Of a stretch of DNA of 64,000 nt, positions 48,036 to 60,394 are shown in pieces. Made by a program: the position numbers and the translations under genes. A model generated the notes under the pieces. That model was not told the origin of the DNA. It searched no databases and saw only the letters and a program-made list of their open reading frames with translations. Every line of letters starts with the position of its first letter. Position 1 is the first letter of the stretch. This DNA comes from Sambucus nigra (taxonomy: Eukaryota; Streptophyta; Magnoliopsida; Dipsacales; Adoxaceae): positions 39,487,651 to 39,551,650 of the forward strand of contig OX422218.1 of assembly GCA_949130495.1 (NCBI GenBank), written 5' to 3'.

Positions 48036-51000
48036 TTTATATCCACAAAATGATGCAAAACTTAAAAAAATAAAATAAAAAAAAGCCCAAATGAAGTCGG
48101 CAGGCTCGCTATAGGGCGGTACATATAAACTTTCCCTTATGAAAAAACAAGAAATGTCTTCATTTTAAAAAGTGAGTAAACAAATGGTTTTAAATACATT
48201 ATATTCATAATCGAGTCCGACAGAGTATCAAAAAATATCGGATCGAGGGACACGCATATTGGGAGATCGTTTCATTTCGGGAGATAGACTCTCATTGTTT
48301 GTTATTGTAACTCAAGATATGAACAGGTTTGAGTATCCATGAGTCTTCAATAGATATATCTTACGGATTTGAGTACGTGTGATGAACCAACTCATTTGAA
48401 TGCCTATCATGAATTTTTTGACTGCAAAAACTCCAATGATACACCTGATAAATTGAATACCTGATCCAACACCATTTCCACAATACTAATTTTACAACTC
48501 ACATGACAAAACCACAAACACTATTTTCCCGGTTTTATTTTCTTCAACTAAACTCACACGCTTCACAACATTAGCATGCACCGTTTCATATATCTTCCAC
48601 GCATGCCAAGCCAAAATCGTCGTCCACTACTATTTACAACTAAGAAATTTAGGACATAGTCAAATTCGTAAGTTATATCTATTTTAAGACTCATGGGTAT
48701 GATTTTGGGTTGAATTCTTGTTGAGTGTTGTTTTTTTATATAGCGTAACACAATATTATAAAGTACTTAAAATGTTCTGATAAGTTTACACTTTAATATG
48801 TTGTCGATTATCTCCTAAATTAGTTTACTAGTCAAATGAAAAAAAAATATTTTGCATCTAATAATTACAACTAGGAATTAGGTTATAAATCTTTAGTATA
48901 TGTGTAAATGGGACCAAAGAGAAAATGAAATAATTAAAAGAATTAAATTTCAATGTTCCCCTTAAAAAAAGATTGTATGAGAGATTTTTTTTTTTTCAAT
49001 TTATAACAAGATAAAGTCGAAACATTCTTTGGGTCCGGGAATGTGGGTCCGCTCCAGCTGCACTAATTAATCGTAATTTTTTTTTCATTACTTAAAAAAA
49101 TGTATAATAGATTTTTTTATTAATAAACATAGCTTTTATTATTTATGAAAAAATATTTTTTCTTAATTTTAATTAAAAGTTGTTTAATTTTAATGAAAAA
49201 ATGTTTTTTTATACAAAAAACTGTTTTTTTGTATTAAAAACTATTTTATATCCACAAAATAATGCAAAACTTAAAAAAAAAAAAAGAAAAAGAAAGCCCA
49301 AATGCGGTCGCCAAGCGGGCTACAAGGTGGTACATATAAACTTTCCCTTCTATAAATACAAGAAATATCTTCATTTTAAATATTGAGTGAAAGAATAGTT
49401 CTAAATACTTTATATTCCTAATCAAGTCGCACAGAGTATCAAACAATGTCGGATCGTGGGAGACGCATATTGAGAGATCATTTCATTTTGGAAGATAGAC
49501 TCTCATTTTTCATTATTGTAACTCAAGATATGAACGAGTCTGAGTACCCATGATACTTCAATAGATATATCTTACGGATTTGAGTACGTGTGATGTACCA
49601 ACTCATTTGAATGCCTATCATGAATTTTTTGACTACCAAAACTCCAATGATACACCTAATAAATTGAATACCCGATCCAACACCATTTCCTGAATACTAA
49701 TTTAATAACTCGCATGATGAAACCACAAACACTATCTGCCCTATTTTATTTTCTTCAATTAAACTCACACGCTTCCCAACATTGGCATTCCCTGTCTCCT
49801 ATATCTTCCACACATGCCAAACCAAAATCGTCTTCCACTACTATTTATAACAAAAAATTTAGGACATACTCAAATCCGTAAGATATATCTATTTAAGACT
49901 CATAATTATGTTTTTGGGATGAATTCTTGTTGAGTTTTGTTTTTATGTAACGTAACACAATATTATAAAGTACTTAAATTGTTTAGATAAGTTTACACTT
50001 TAATATGTTGTCGAATATGTCCTCAATTTTTTTAATAGTCAAATGAAAAAAAAATATTAAGCATCTAATAATTACAAAAAGGAATTATGTTTTAAATCTT
50101 TAACATATGTGTAAATGGGACCAATGAGAAAATGAATTCATTAAAAGAATTAAATTTCAATGTTCCCCTTAAAACACATATTGTAAGAGAGAATTTTATT
50201 TTATTTTTTTCAATTTACAACAAGATAAAGTCAAAACATTCTTTGGGTATGGGGAATGTGGATCTGCACCAGCGGACTAATTAATCGCGATATTTCTTCG
50301 TTAATTAAAAAAACTATTTTATAGGCTTTTTTATAAATAAACATTGTTTTTATTATTTATGAAATAAAATTAATTTTAATTAAAAGTTGTTTAGTTTTAA
50401 TAAAAAAATGTACTTTTTTATATTAATTTCTTTTTCTATTAAAAACTGTTTTTATGTCCACAAAATAATGCAAAACTTAAAAAAAGAATAAAAAAAAAAG
50501 TTTAAATGCGGTCGCTAGGCGGGCTATAGGGCGGTACATACAAACTTTCCCTTCTATAAATAGAAGAAATGTCTTCATTTTAAAATGTGAGTGAAAAAAT
50601 GGTTTTAAATACTTTATATTCATAATCGAGTCGGACAGAGTATCCAAAAATATCGGATCGAGGGACACGCCTATTGAGAGATCGTTTAATTTCGGGAGAT
50701 AGACTCTCATTGTTTATTATTGTAACTCAAGTTATGAACATGTTTGTGTACCCATGAGTCTTCAATAGATATATCTTGTGGATTTCAGTACGTTTGATGA
50801 ACCAACTCATTTGAATGCCTATCATGAATTTTTTGACTGCTAAAACTCTAGTGATACACCTGATAAATTGAGTACCTAATCCAACACCATTTCCCCAATA
50901 CTAATTTTATAACTCACATGACGAAGCCACAAACACTATTTTCCTAGTTTTATATTCTTCAACTAAACTCACACACTTCACAACATTAGCCTTCACTGTT

Positions 51001-51665
51001 TCATATATCTTCCCCTCATGCCAAGCAAAAATCGTCTTCCACTACTATTTATAACTAAGAAATTTAGGACATACTCAAATCCGTAAGTTATATCTATTTA
51101 AGACTCATCGGTATGATTTTGGGTTGAATTCTTTTTGAGTTTTGTTTTTTATGTAACGTAACCCAGTATTATAAAGTACATAAATTGTTCAGAAAAGTTT
51201 GCTCTTTGATATGTTGTCGAATTTGTCATCAATTATTTTAATAGTCAAATGAAAAAAATATATTTTGCATCTAATAATTACAACTAGGAATTAGGTTATA
51301 AATCTTTAGCATATGTGTAAATGGGACCAATGAGAATATGAATTCCATAAAAGAATTAAATTTCAATGTTCCCCTTAAAAAACATATTGTATTAGAGCTT
51401 CTTTTTTTTTTATATTTTTCAATTTAGAACAAGATAAAGTCGAAACATTATTTGGGGGTGGGAATGTGGGTCCGCGCCAATGGCACTAATTAATCGCGAT
51501 CTTTTTTCATTAATTAAAAAACACTTTTATAGAATTTTTTTTTATTAATAAACATAGTTTTTATTATGTATAATTTTTTTTAATTTTAATTAAAAGTTGT
51601 TTAACTTTAATAAAAAAACTTTTTTTTATATAAAAATCATTTTTTAAATAAAAAAGTGCTTTTAT
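48036..51665. repeat. 1.2-kb tandem repeat array 5 (three units)
   Basis: Units 48036-49244, 49245-50450 and 50451-51665. It corresponds to array 2 but has one unit more. Short minus-strand frames at 49246-49446 and 50477-50710 are the recurrent IKYLxLFFHS...MYRLVARLAT type. Confidence 0.85.
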
Positions 51666-51688
51666 TGTAGAATTTAATAACTCAATAC
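51666..51688 (-). repeat. 23-bp LTR stub at array/R junction
   Basis: Same junction as 18034-18056: the first 23 bases of the Copia-like LTR joined to R at the base equivalent to 4527. Confidence 0.85.
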
Positions 51689-52840
51689 TTCAGACGACAT
51701 ACACTTCTAGAAAAAGAGGTGAGCTGTATACTACGGACATTACAATTACGGCTTCGTCAGCCACGCTCAAAATAGGAACAGGAGGGGATCTCATCAGAGG
51801 CATCATGGAGGAGAAACAAAAGGTCGTCATCGAGGGAATACTGCTTGCCAGTAAACCGGAGAGAGGGGTAGGGAATGCGAAGCTTGTGCCGATTACGCCG
51901 TCAGCTGGATCGAAAGCCGACGACAGTAGCATCCCCGCACAGGGATGGGCGGTTGAGACACTGTTGCCCGATGGCGAGGACTCATCATGGAACAAAGCGG
52001 ACATCCCCAGTTCAGACGCTGCACGCGTATGCATGCAAGACTTGGAGTTGGGTCGAACAGAAATTGATCAGTGCGTAGGGTGCAAAGTATTTCATATAGT
52101 GAAAGACACTACAAAAGGGATAGAACCGGGTGTGAGTGGAACAATTATTAATTGTATAGAAGTGATAAAAAAGGATGGAAGGGCACAGTGCCACATTAAC
52201 AATGCATGTGTGGAAAAAATAGTTTATTTAAGGAAAAAGGGTGGATTTCTGTAAAGGGTAATAAAGATATCAATAATCAGTCTCTAGATGGTGGGGTAGA
52301 ATTATTATTTAGCAATAGTAGGGTATCTGTCTCTACTCACATGCCACTTCGGCATATGCGGAATTGGAAAATGAGTGCGTGGGGGTTATTCCTGAAAGGG
52401 ATGTACAAGTGGAAAATTATTTAGTCAGTGGCGGATCTCGGGGGATCCAAACCAGGAAGAAATAATTTTTTTCAGCCAGGTAAAGGGTTAAACAAGTGGC
52501 AGTTAATGGGAGGATCCCTATTTCAGGTTTCAAGACTACGCATGCTGTCAATATGGGTGGATCTGTCAACTCAGACAAGGGGACAATGTGTGAGGAATAT
52601 AAATAATGTTGTTCTAATAAACGTGGTTGTTTATTAAACAATTTGTGCAGCAATAGCGTGGGGACCATACCAAATTCCAAGAATAAATATCATGTGTCAC
52701 GGGGGCATTATGATGGAGGCAATAAAATCAGAAAGGGGATGTTTTCGTCTGGGAAGAGGGTTAAATTAGTAATTATTAATCTGAGTGGGGGTGAAAATAA
52801 GGAAGGAGGGGAGTTAAGGAAAAATCATGGGTCATAGGTG
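51689..52840 (+). pseudogene. LINE ORF1 fragment, R copy 3
   Basis: The ORF1 tail starts at the same breakpoint as 18057 but has an extra deletion of about 110 bp near 51718. The frame 51805-52254 reads GGIMEEKQKV-type sequence, GWAVETLLPDGEDSSWN and KGIEPGVSGTIINC, then shifts near 52220. Later pieces at 52428-52837 correspond to 5335-5700. Confidence 0.8.
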
Positions 52841-53210
52841 TTCACGGAAAAAAATAAAGGGAATAATGATGTTTAACTCGGATCATCCTTGTTAAATCTC
52901 AAAAATATTAAGGCGTTTAGTAGTGTGGGAAAAAAAGGAATAAAAGGCAAGGCAGTGGGGAAATGTAGTGAGGGGAAAAAAACGATGGTGGTGGATAGCG
53001 AAATGTCGACGGGGGATAGTAAAAAAGAGGATGCGTGTTTTCAGGAACTAAACGATTCGAGACTATGGGTAGAGTTAAAGATTCCAAACCAGGAAGAAAT
53101 ATTAATACTAACGAGGAAGTAGGCTGGGACAAAGATCCGATGGGATGGAGGGATGACTTATTAGGATCTTTTAGCAACGACGCGGGAATTGTTTTTAAGG
53201 GGTGCGAGAT

Positions 53211-53960
53211 GGAGGGGGCCTTCCTTTCTGTGTGGGAGGCGACTTCAATGTGGTGAGATTCTGAATGAAAAGAAGAAACGGTGGTATAATTGATCGATAT
53301 ATAAGAGTTTTCTCTGACTTCATTAACGGGATGGAGCTAATGGACTTAACCCTAGAAGGGGGTTTGTTTACCAGGTCGAGCCTCAGGGATCTACCGTCTT
53401 TATCTCGACTATACAAATTTCTTTTATCTCTGGGTTAGGAGGAGCATTTTCCAGGTGTAATCCAGTCTTGTTTACCTAGGTTGACGTCGGATCATTGTCC
53501 TATTCTTCTTGAATGTGGGGGATTGATGGAAGGGAGGATTCCATTTAGATTTGAGAATATGTGGCTCAAGGAACCGAATTTTCAGGATAGAGTTAGAGAT
53601 TGGTGGCTTGGGTATGAGGTGGAAGGGAATGCTAGTTTCAGATTGGCTGTAACGCTAAGTTTGCTCAAAGAAGTTTTAGGAAGTGGAACAGAGAAGTGTT
53701 AGGTAATATTCAGGTGGTTGGAGACATACAGGTTATCGGAAGAGGAGAGGAGAGTTAGAGAGACTAAAAAGGGGGAGTTAGGGAAGAGGTTAATTCAGGA
53801 AGAAATCAGTTGGCGACAAAAACCCAGGGGTCTATGGTTGAGGGAAGGAGAATCGAATACTAAGTTCTTTCACAAAGCTGCAAATGCCCACTGACGTGGG
53901 AACTTTATATGCAAAATTGAAGTGGGGGGAGAGGTGTTCGAAGAGGCGAGTGAGGTGAGG
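53211..53960 (+). pseudogene. LINE ORF2 endonuclease fragment, R copy 3
   Basis: GGDFNVVRF is followed immediately by a private TGA (near 53259). The shared TAG follows near 53437. The SDHCPILLECGG motif (about 53485) is intact. A deletion near 53720 removes about 50 bases and shifts the frame before WRQKPRGLWLREGESN. It ends at the same pre-RT truncation point as the other copies. Confidence 0.8.
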
Positions 53961-55551
53961 GGGTCCAAGTGGGGGGAGAGGTGTTCGAAGAGACACTTTG
54001 TGTAATTGGAAAGTTAACTCAAGATTTTGGGATTTTATTACAAGGCAAAAGCATAGGCTTTATAATTACAAAGCGGTCTTTTGACAAAATATTTACAATG
54101 TAATTTTATAAACACTGGCAGTGTTATCTTGAAAAAAGTTGCAGTGGTTTAAATAACAATATTAAAATGTTATTTTATTTAAATTGAATATCTAATGTTA
54201 CGGACTAAACGTCGTATACTAGTTTGGTCTTAGCGAGGGCATACATGTATAAATGACGGTAAATAAAGAGATGTATATCAAAGGAATCCCTATTGAAGGC
54301 CAGAACGTAAGTTTGCACCAAGCTCTACTATAAACTGTATGCACTAATTTTACTAATTGCCCCAACTCCAATGTACCACCACAATACCTCAATGAGGGTT
54401 TATGCCTTCTGCGACCATATTGTGTTGACCAGAATAAGCTTAAAAACAAATAATATAACACTTCTACTTAGATGAAACTTAAATCTATATGTTTTGAATT
54501 GTAATGTACACTACTCAAATCAGAATGATACGCGTTGAGTAAAATTAGTAAAATACGCTTTGGGCAAGGTCGTTTTGAGTAGGGTGTTAAAGTAAAAATA
54601 ATTACTTTTCATGAAACCAATAATAAAAATATTTGAAATCGATGGTCATCATAAAAGTTTCAAATGCATAAATACGCCTACAAAACCTCTAAAACTCGAA
54701 GAATGTGGGAATGTAATGCATGGTGAAAAGTCGGCTAACCAACGTGCATCATCGATTACATCGTTTGGCCAAAATTTCTTTTTAGGTGTCTATCAGTGGG
54801 CCAATGTGCATCATTTCAGTGTCGATTGGCCGACTTGACTTTATGCATTGTGTCGGCTGACCGACGTGCATCGGCATTTGGGATACTGTGACTTTATAAC
54901 CTAAATATAATATACATACATGCAATCAAATAATTTATTAGACAAAATGCATTTTGTTTTAAAAATGAAGTTCACACCTGTTTCAAAATATGCACTACAA
55001 ATGTAACAATGTACAAGGACTGCATTTTTTTTCCGCAACCGCCCCAATTTGGATTTTACATTTTATGGGAAGAAAAAGAAATCTATAAAAATAAGGTACT
55101 AAATAGTTTGGTCACAAAAATTTAAATAATTACTGAAGTAAAAAACTGATGTTGGAAAAATTGAATCTATGGTCTGAAAATACCATGTACAAATCAATGT
55201 ATAGAATAAGCATCACGATGAAACCACGTTCTGCAGCAATAAAAAATTGAAATAAAATAGAGAAAACACACAACGTTAAAAAAACCCAATTTTAAAATAG
55301 CAAAAAACACTATCAGATTCGTAATTACCCCATGTGTTCGTTATTCAGACCAACAAAAAAATTGTGCTACATTCTTGGGTTAATATTAGGAAAAATGACA
55401 TTGTTTTTGTCAACTACATAAATTTTTCCTTCTATGCTCAATATAAGTTTCATTTTACCATCTATTTATCATAATGTACAACGAAAGATAGATATTATTC
55501 AACACAAGAGAACCAACTAAAGACATCACAACAATTTCTTATCCTATGAAA
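53961..55551. repeat. Non-coding tail of R, copy 3
   Basis: Matches 6941-8560, including the QYGRRRH/TLELGQL minus-strand frame (54219-54461) and the GTCGG motif block near 54855. No gene. Confidence 0.7.
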
Positions 55552-55808
55552 TGAACTGTAATATTATGATACAATGCCATTACGAAATCTGTACAAATTA
55601 TATGTAAAAAAAAACTTACATAGGTGTAATAAAGAGTTGTGCCTACAAAAACGGAGAAAAACAATGTAAACCCCTTTTAATAACACATGTGAGTAACCTC
55701 CTGATGACTTTTTCTATTTGCTACTAATTGTTGCCAATGTGGGGCTGTGAACTGTAATATTATGATACAATGCCATTACGAAATTTGTACAAATTATATG
55801 TAAAAAAA
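55552..55808. repeat. LTR scrap between 61-bp direct repeats
   Basis: 55552-55612 and 55748-55808 are near-identical (tgaactgtaatattatgata to atgtaaaaaaa). Between them lies a 135-bp piece of the Copia-like LTR (starting acttacataggtgtaat and ending gtggggctgtg). The second repeat continues into R-tail sequence that is uninterrupted at 63480-63540. Confidence 0.8.
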
Positions 55809-56165
55809 CATAAATCATTGCTTTTTTTACCATTTGAGTTCATCCATGCAACGTACATCAAATTGAAAATTAATTATAAGCTTTGAAAAGACTCGCCAAC
55901 CACGAAGAAATTGAAGATGTTGGAATCTCTATTTGTAACCCCTGGACGAATATAAAGTTCGCAAAACGTTAAATATTTAACAAATATAATCAATAATTAA
56001 CTAAATACAAATAAAAACACACAAGTAGATCACCTATAGAGACCAACAATGAATTTCAAAATAGAATACCTCAATTAGTATTTCTAAATCTGCAAGAAAG
56101 AAAAACCGATTGCCCAAATCGTTTCTAAATTCATTTTGGGATAAACCGATCAAGTGCGTGTATGT

Positions 56166-56180
56166 CTGAGAGAGAGATAG

Positions 56181-56243
<63 letters not shown>
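56166..56243. repeat. (GA)n(TA)n(GA)n microsatellite
   Basis: Compound run: GA with GATA, about 20 TA repeats, then GA again. Confidence 0.9.
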
Positions 56244-56706
56244 TCATGACGACAACAACTGGAGGATGATAGTAATCAGGGGGAGATTTTGATCTCGTGA
56301 GAATGATGAGCGTGCGGTGTTATTTTGGATGAAAGGTGCGGCTGTGATTTTGGTAGTTTAGGTTTTAGAGAGAAAACAATTTGTGATGGGGGGAAAGACT
56401 TGCGTGGGCCTAAAATTTTGGTAGGAACAAAACGTCACACATGTTAGAGTTAGCAGAATGCATTTAGAATTCTATTAAAAACGATCATAATATATATAAT
56501 TATAGATGATTATTATATTTAAAGTGTCATATAAATTAATTATAATAAGTATATAATGACACTTTATTAAAAAATATCATGTAATCAATATTATATAAAA
56601 AAATATCATGTAATCAATATAATTATACTTTTAATGGCTTTTTTTTTATTAAACTCTCTTAAAGTCATTTATAACAGTGTAAAGAAAAGGGACTTTTCTT
56701 GTAGTG
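56244..56706. mobile_element. CACTA 3' end fragment
   Basis: The right edge (56694-56706) is ttttcttgtagtg, the complement of CACTACAAGAAAA. Left of it are subterminal words (atatcatgtaatcaatat twice, and tgacactttatt near 56560 with variants). The matching left end was not found within the inserted block, so the element is truncated or its left end is mutated beyond recognition. Its family differs from the 35745 element. Confidence 0.6.
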
Positions 56707-57227
56707 AAATAACCATTCATTTTTTTTATAAAGTCTCCGAAGACTTTTAGACTTCGGATTTATTTTTCCTTTGCTTATAATGTCATATGAATAATATATA
56801 TAATCTTTTGTAAGATAAATAATATAAATTGGGCCAGAGAGAACACCATGAAAGTGTGCTGGTTCGTGGAAAATGTGAAGTTTAAAATCCAATGCTAAAT
56901 CCATTTAATAATTGACTACTTCAAGTGTAATGCATTTATGAGTGGAGGATCCCAGCATAGGACGCCTCACTTCCTCAACCACTTCTATCCACTAACTTAA
57001 GTTATATGTAGAACAAAAGATGATTAAGTTTAATCCTTGGGAGACGTAAATAAAAAGATGACACGGTAATTGTACATAAAACCATGAAATATCCCTTTAC
57101 AACAAACTAAATGTTAAATGTATTTAATTAACAATTGTTCAATTCGGGTGGATAAACATTGGGAGAGAGAAAATTTCTTGGCGGATATCATGACTTTACA
57201 TGTATCAGTATATAGTTTTTTTTTTCC

Positions 57228-57290
<63 letters not shown>

Positions 57291-57356
57291 ATGTGGGTGT
57301 GTGGGTGTGTGGGTGTCAATATATATGTTAGTATGTTTGTATGTATGTATGTGTGT
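57228..57356. repeat. (TA)n(GT)n microsatellite
   Basis: About 19 TA repeats followed by GT repeats and gggtgt/gtat variants. The plus-strand frame across it (57118-57378) is a by-product of the dinucleotide repeat. Confidence 0.9.
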
Positions 57357-58383
57357 GAATCGCCTTTGTGGCTCTTAAAGTATATGAATTATTTTTATTA
57401 AGCCGACAAGTTTTTTTTTGTGTGTCAAATAAGTCCCTAAAGTTTATATATGGTGTCAGCCTGTCCCTCCCATCCATTTTGAACGTTAACTTTAATGGAA
57501 TTTAGAGGTAAAAGTGGTATTTCGGTTAATAATAATTAGGAACTAGTTTAAGTAGTTAAAAAACAACCTAAATATTTATGAAAAAAATATTTCCGTATTT
57601 AAAATAATAAATTTTAATATATTTATTTATAGATAATATTTGTGAAGAAAAAATTCTATGTCAAAAAATTCTATTTTTTTAGGACAATTGTTATATACAC
57701 GAAAGGTCGATTTGATTCATAAGTCTTTCGTGGAATGATAAAATTTCAATGTCAAATCCTATAATTTTTCAGTCAGTGTTGTTTGATAACACTAATTTTT
57801 AGATTGACAAAAGTGAGAGGTTTGTTACAATTAATAGCAAAAGTGACAATTGAAAACAAACTCATATACAGAAAATAATTTTTAACAAAAAAAATTATTT
57901 TAACGAAAAAAATATATTACAAAAAAGGATTCTAAAAACAATTCTTAAAAAAAACTTACAATAGAAATAATAGTTCTTAACAATAGAAAAGTTTCAAAAA
58001 TGTTTTGACAAAAATAAAAATCTAGTTTAACGAGTTAAAAATTTTAAAAATAAAAGGCATTTTTGGCAAAAACAAGTCAGTTTCTTAGTGAAAAAACGTT
58101 TTTCACAAAAACTAGTTTTCAGAGAAAAATAATTAAGAGAATACCGTTTTAGAAAACTATTGACACAATTATAGAGCAAAAGGGAAACAATTTAAACGGG
58201 AAAAAAATTGTTTAGCAAAAAAATAAATTTTATATAAAAAAATAGCTTTGACAAAAGTAAAACATGTTTAACGAAATAATGTTTTTTGTGCAAAAATAGG
58301 CGAAGAAAAACAAGTTTAAAAAAAATAAAAAAATTCATTCGGATGGTGAAATTGTCCGAAAACTTTTCCATCATATATAAGGG
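57357..58383. other. AT-rich stretch without a gene
   Basis: Starts with unique sequence (aataagtccctaaagttt), then from about 57640 becomes a long A-rich series of short words (aaaacgtttttcacaaaaac, aaaacaagtttaaaa) resembling the A/T tails of the 1.2-kb units in style but not alignable by eye. The minus-strand frame 58192-58374 is compositional. Confidence 0.4.
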
Positions 58384-58556
58384 GAAAAAGTTTGATGTTT
58401 AGACATCAAACTTTAGATGTCTTGGAGATGTGATTGGTCAATGCTGTTGGCGCGGATCCGCATTACTTATGAAAATACGTCCGTGCCAGCGGCATTTATC
58501 AATCACATCTCGAAGACATCAAACTTTTGATATCTCAGAGACATCAAACTTTTTTT
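58384..58556. mobile_element. Foldback/MITE-like inverted repeat
   Basis: Two arms of about 70 bases in inverted orientation (58386-58457 and 58476-58555) share aaaagtttgatgt, gatgtctt-gagatgtgattg, and aatgc-g-tggc-cgga, separated by a loop of about 18 bases. The arms also contain internal agacatcaaac repeats. There is no coding content. The right arm word GTCCGTGCCAGCGGCA resembles GTCCGCTCCAGCGGCA in the 1.2-kb units. Confidence 0.8.
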
Positions 58557-58799
58557 CGTATACAAGTAAACAAAATTTTGCCCACAAAATTGTCAAAAAT
58601 ATGGCAAAATATATTTGTAGACATGGTATTCGTGCAATTTTCAAATGATAAATAAAGGTTAGCAAACATGTAAATTAATTTGTAAAATGTTTATTTGCCC
58701 CTATGTATTACATTTGCAGCGGTGCATCAAAGGAACTTTAATATTTCCGTTTTGACTTGCAGTTAATTTTGTATACTGGATAATGAGTAAAATATTTAT

Positions 58800-59740
58800 T
58801 TGCCAGACATCACTTGGCACCACAACCATTTCAGTTATCCACAAACTCTTGTGATCTTTATTCTATATTTCTGCCAATTGTCCCAAATTTTTTATTAAAA
58901 TAGTTAGCTGTTTCTACCAACTATTGTGATCCTTCGGGATTCACATGGGTATTCAATTTCCCACGGGAATCACATGGGCATTCACATTGGTATTTACATA
59001 TTTTATTGGGAACCAATTATCGTTGATATTAGATATTGGAAAATGATAGGATACAAGTTTTTCCTCTAAATTATCATTGCTCTTAAATATACCCAAAACT
59101 GAGTTGCGCAGTTTTAAATTGTCTATTGGGTCTTGCAGATGGGTATTCTTTTGTACTTCTTTAAGTACAACATTAGAATAAAAGAATCACTCCACAGTTA
59201 AGCACATGTAAAAATCTACCAATAGAGTCCTAGTTTCTTTCGTGTCAAATCACTCAAGTATAACTGCTCTTAAATATTTCAAAGTTTTCGGGATATAAAA
59301 CTGAGTTGCACAACTGACCGGAGAACTGTTTGAAGTTTTCATTTCACTTCTTATAAATTTGGTTTCGTTAATTTTAATTTTATTGAAAAAAAAATTATAT
59401 ATTATGTTTTATAAACACTTGTAGGTATAATTTTAAGAGTGGTGCTATGAGTCTCAAATAACTGTCCCAAAACTCCCCCGAAAATCAATTAATTTGGTGC
59501 CCTGGCGGGACCCCATAACCCAAGGCAATACTTAATAGGCAGGTGAGAGAGTACGTGAAATCCACATCAGATTTGGGGGAGGATTTTGGTGAGATTTTTG
59601 CACTCATATCATTATTCTAATTTTAAATATTATATAGTAGCTCTTAAATATTTCATCTTCCCAGTTTCTGGAATAGATCGGAATAACCATTATAAGAAAT
59701 GACGGTGGTCTTTTCGTACTTACTATATAATATTGGGGTG
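58800..59740. repeat. Flanking repeat Q, copy 2
   Basis: Homologue of 1100-2460, with deletions. Blocks tcacatgggtattcaattt, accaattatcgttgatatt, gggtcttgcagat and accattataagaaatga occur in the same order. As at the left edge of the window, Q is followed after some distance by R-type sequence. Confidence 0.65.
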
Positions 59741-60225
59741 TGTTTGCCTACCATGATTGAAAATCAATGAAAATATTTCATATTTGTGAGAATTTAATTA
59801 CTGTGTCATCTTTTCATTTATTGGGCATGTGTCACCCTTTCCATTATTTCATTGTTATTGGGACATTTGTACTTCAGTTATTTCTAGTATTGTTACTATG
59901 GGACTTATTCAGTTTGTATTGTGTTACTTTGTATTTAGCATGTTGACATTCGATTTACGAGTGTTTTAAATTAATTGGTTTATGTTCCAGGTTTATTGTG
60001 GTGTGATTCTTAATTGTAGAAATGTTGTTTTTAAATAAATAAATCTTTTTCGTTAAATAAAATTTGGAAATTTATGTATGAAAAGGGTTTTGACACTTAG
60101 CTTAATTATTTAGGGTGTTAAATTGGAAAATGTATTTTTATCGACAGTGATGCTGAGAATGAACCAACTGTTTACCTTGATTTAATTTAATAAAGGAGTG
60201 ATCGCCCGGTATTTAATTAGGCGGG
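59741..60225. other. Unassigned, LTR-like 3' end
   Basis: The right end reads gatcgcccggtatttaatta followed by ggcggggtgtcaca, reminiscent of the GGGGTGTGACA ends of some plant Gypsy LTRs. No matching TG start with a target duplication was found. No gene. Confidence 0.3.
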
Positions 60226-60394
60226 GTGTCACAAACACTTCCATCTAGATGAAACTAAAATCTATATGTTTCAAAATGTAAAGTAAACCACTCAAGTAAG
60301 AATGATACGGGTTGAGTAAAATTAGTAAAATATGCTTTAGGCAAGGTCGTTTTCAGTAGGGTGTTAAAGTAAAAATAATTACTTGTCAAGAAAC

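Larger units (their letters stand above)
55809..57065. repeat. Distal R tail, interrupted
   Basis: 55809-56157 matches 63530-63850, and 56885-57065 matches 63855-64000 (blocks cctcacttcctcaacc and gtttaatccttgggagacg). About 730 bp between them (56158-56884) is absent from the other copy and includes microsatellites and a CACTA fragment. Confidence 0.7.

Noticed and set aside
56158..56884. Intact second CACTA element in the distal R tail
   Set aside because: Only the right terminus is recognisable; the left edge of the inserted block has microsatellite sequence rather than a CACTA end.
57118..57378. 86-codon frame at 57118
   Set aside because: Most of it is translated (TA)n(GT)n microsatellite.
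59741..60225. Complete solo LTR between Q2 and the R tail
   Set aside because: Only a LTR-like 3' end is seen; no TG start paired with a target duplication could be found, so I list it as unassigned.
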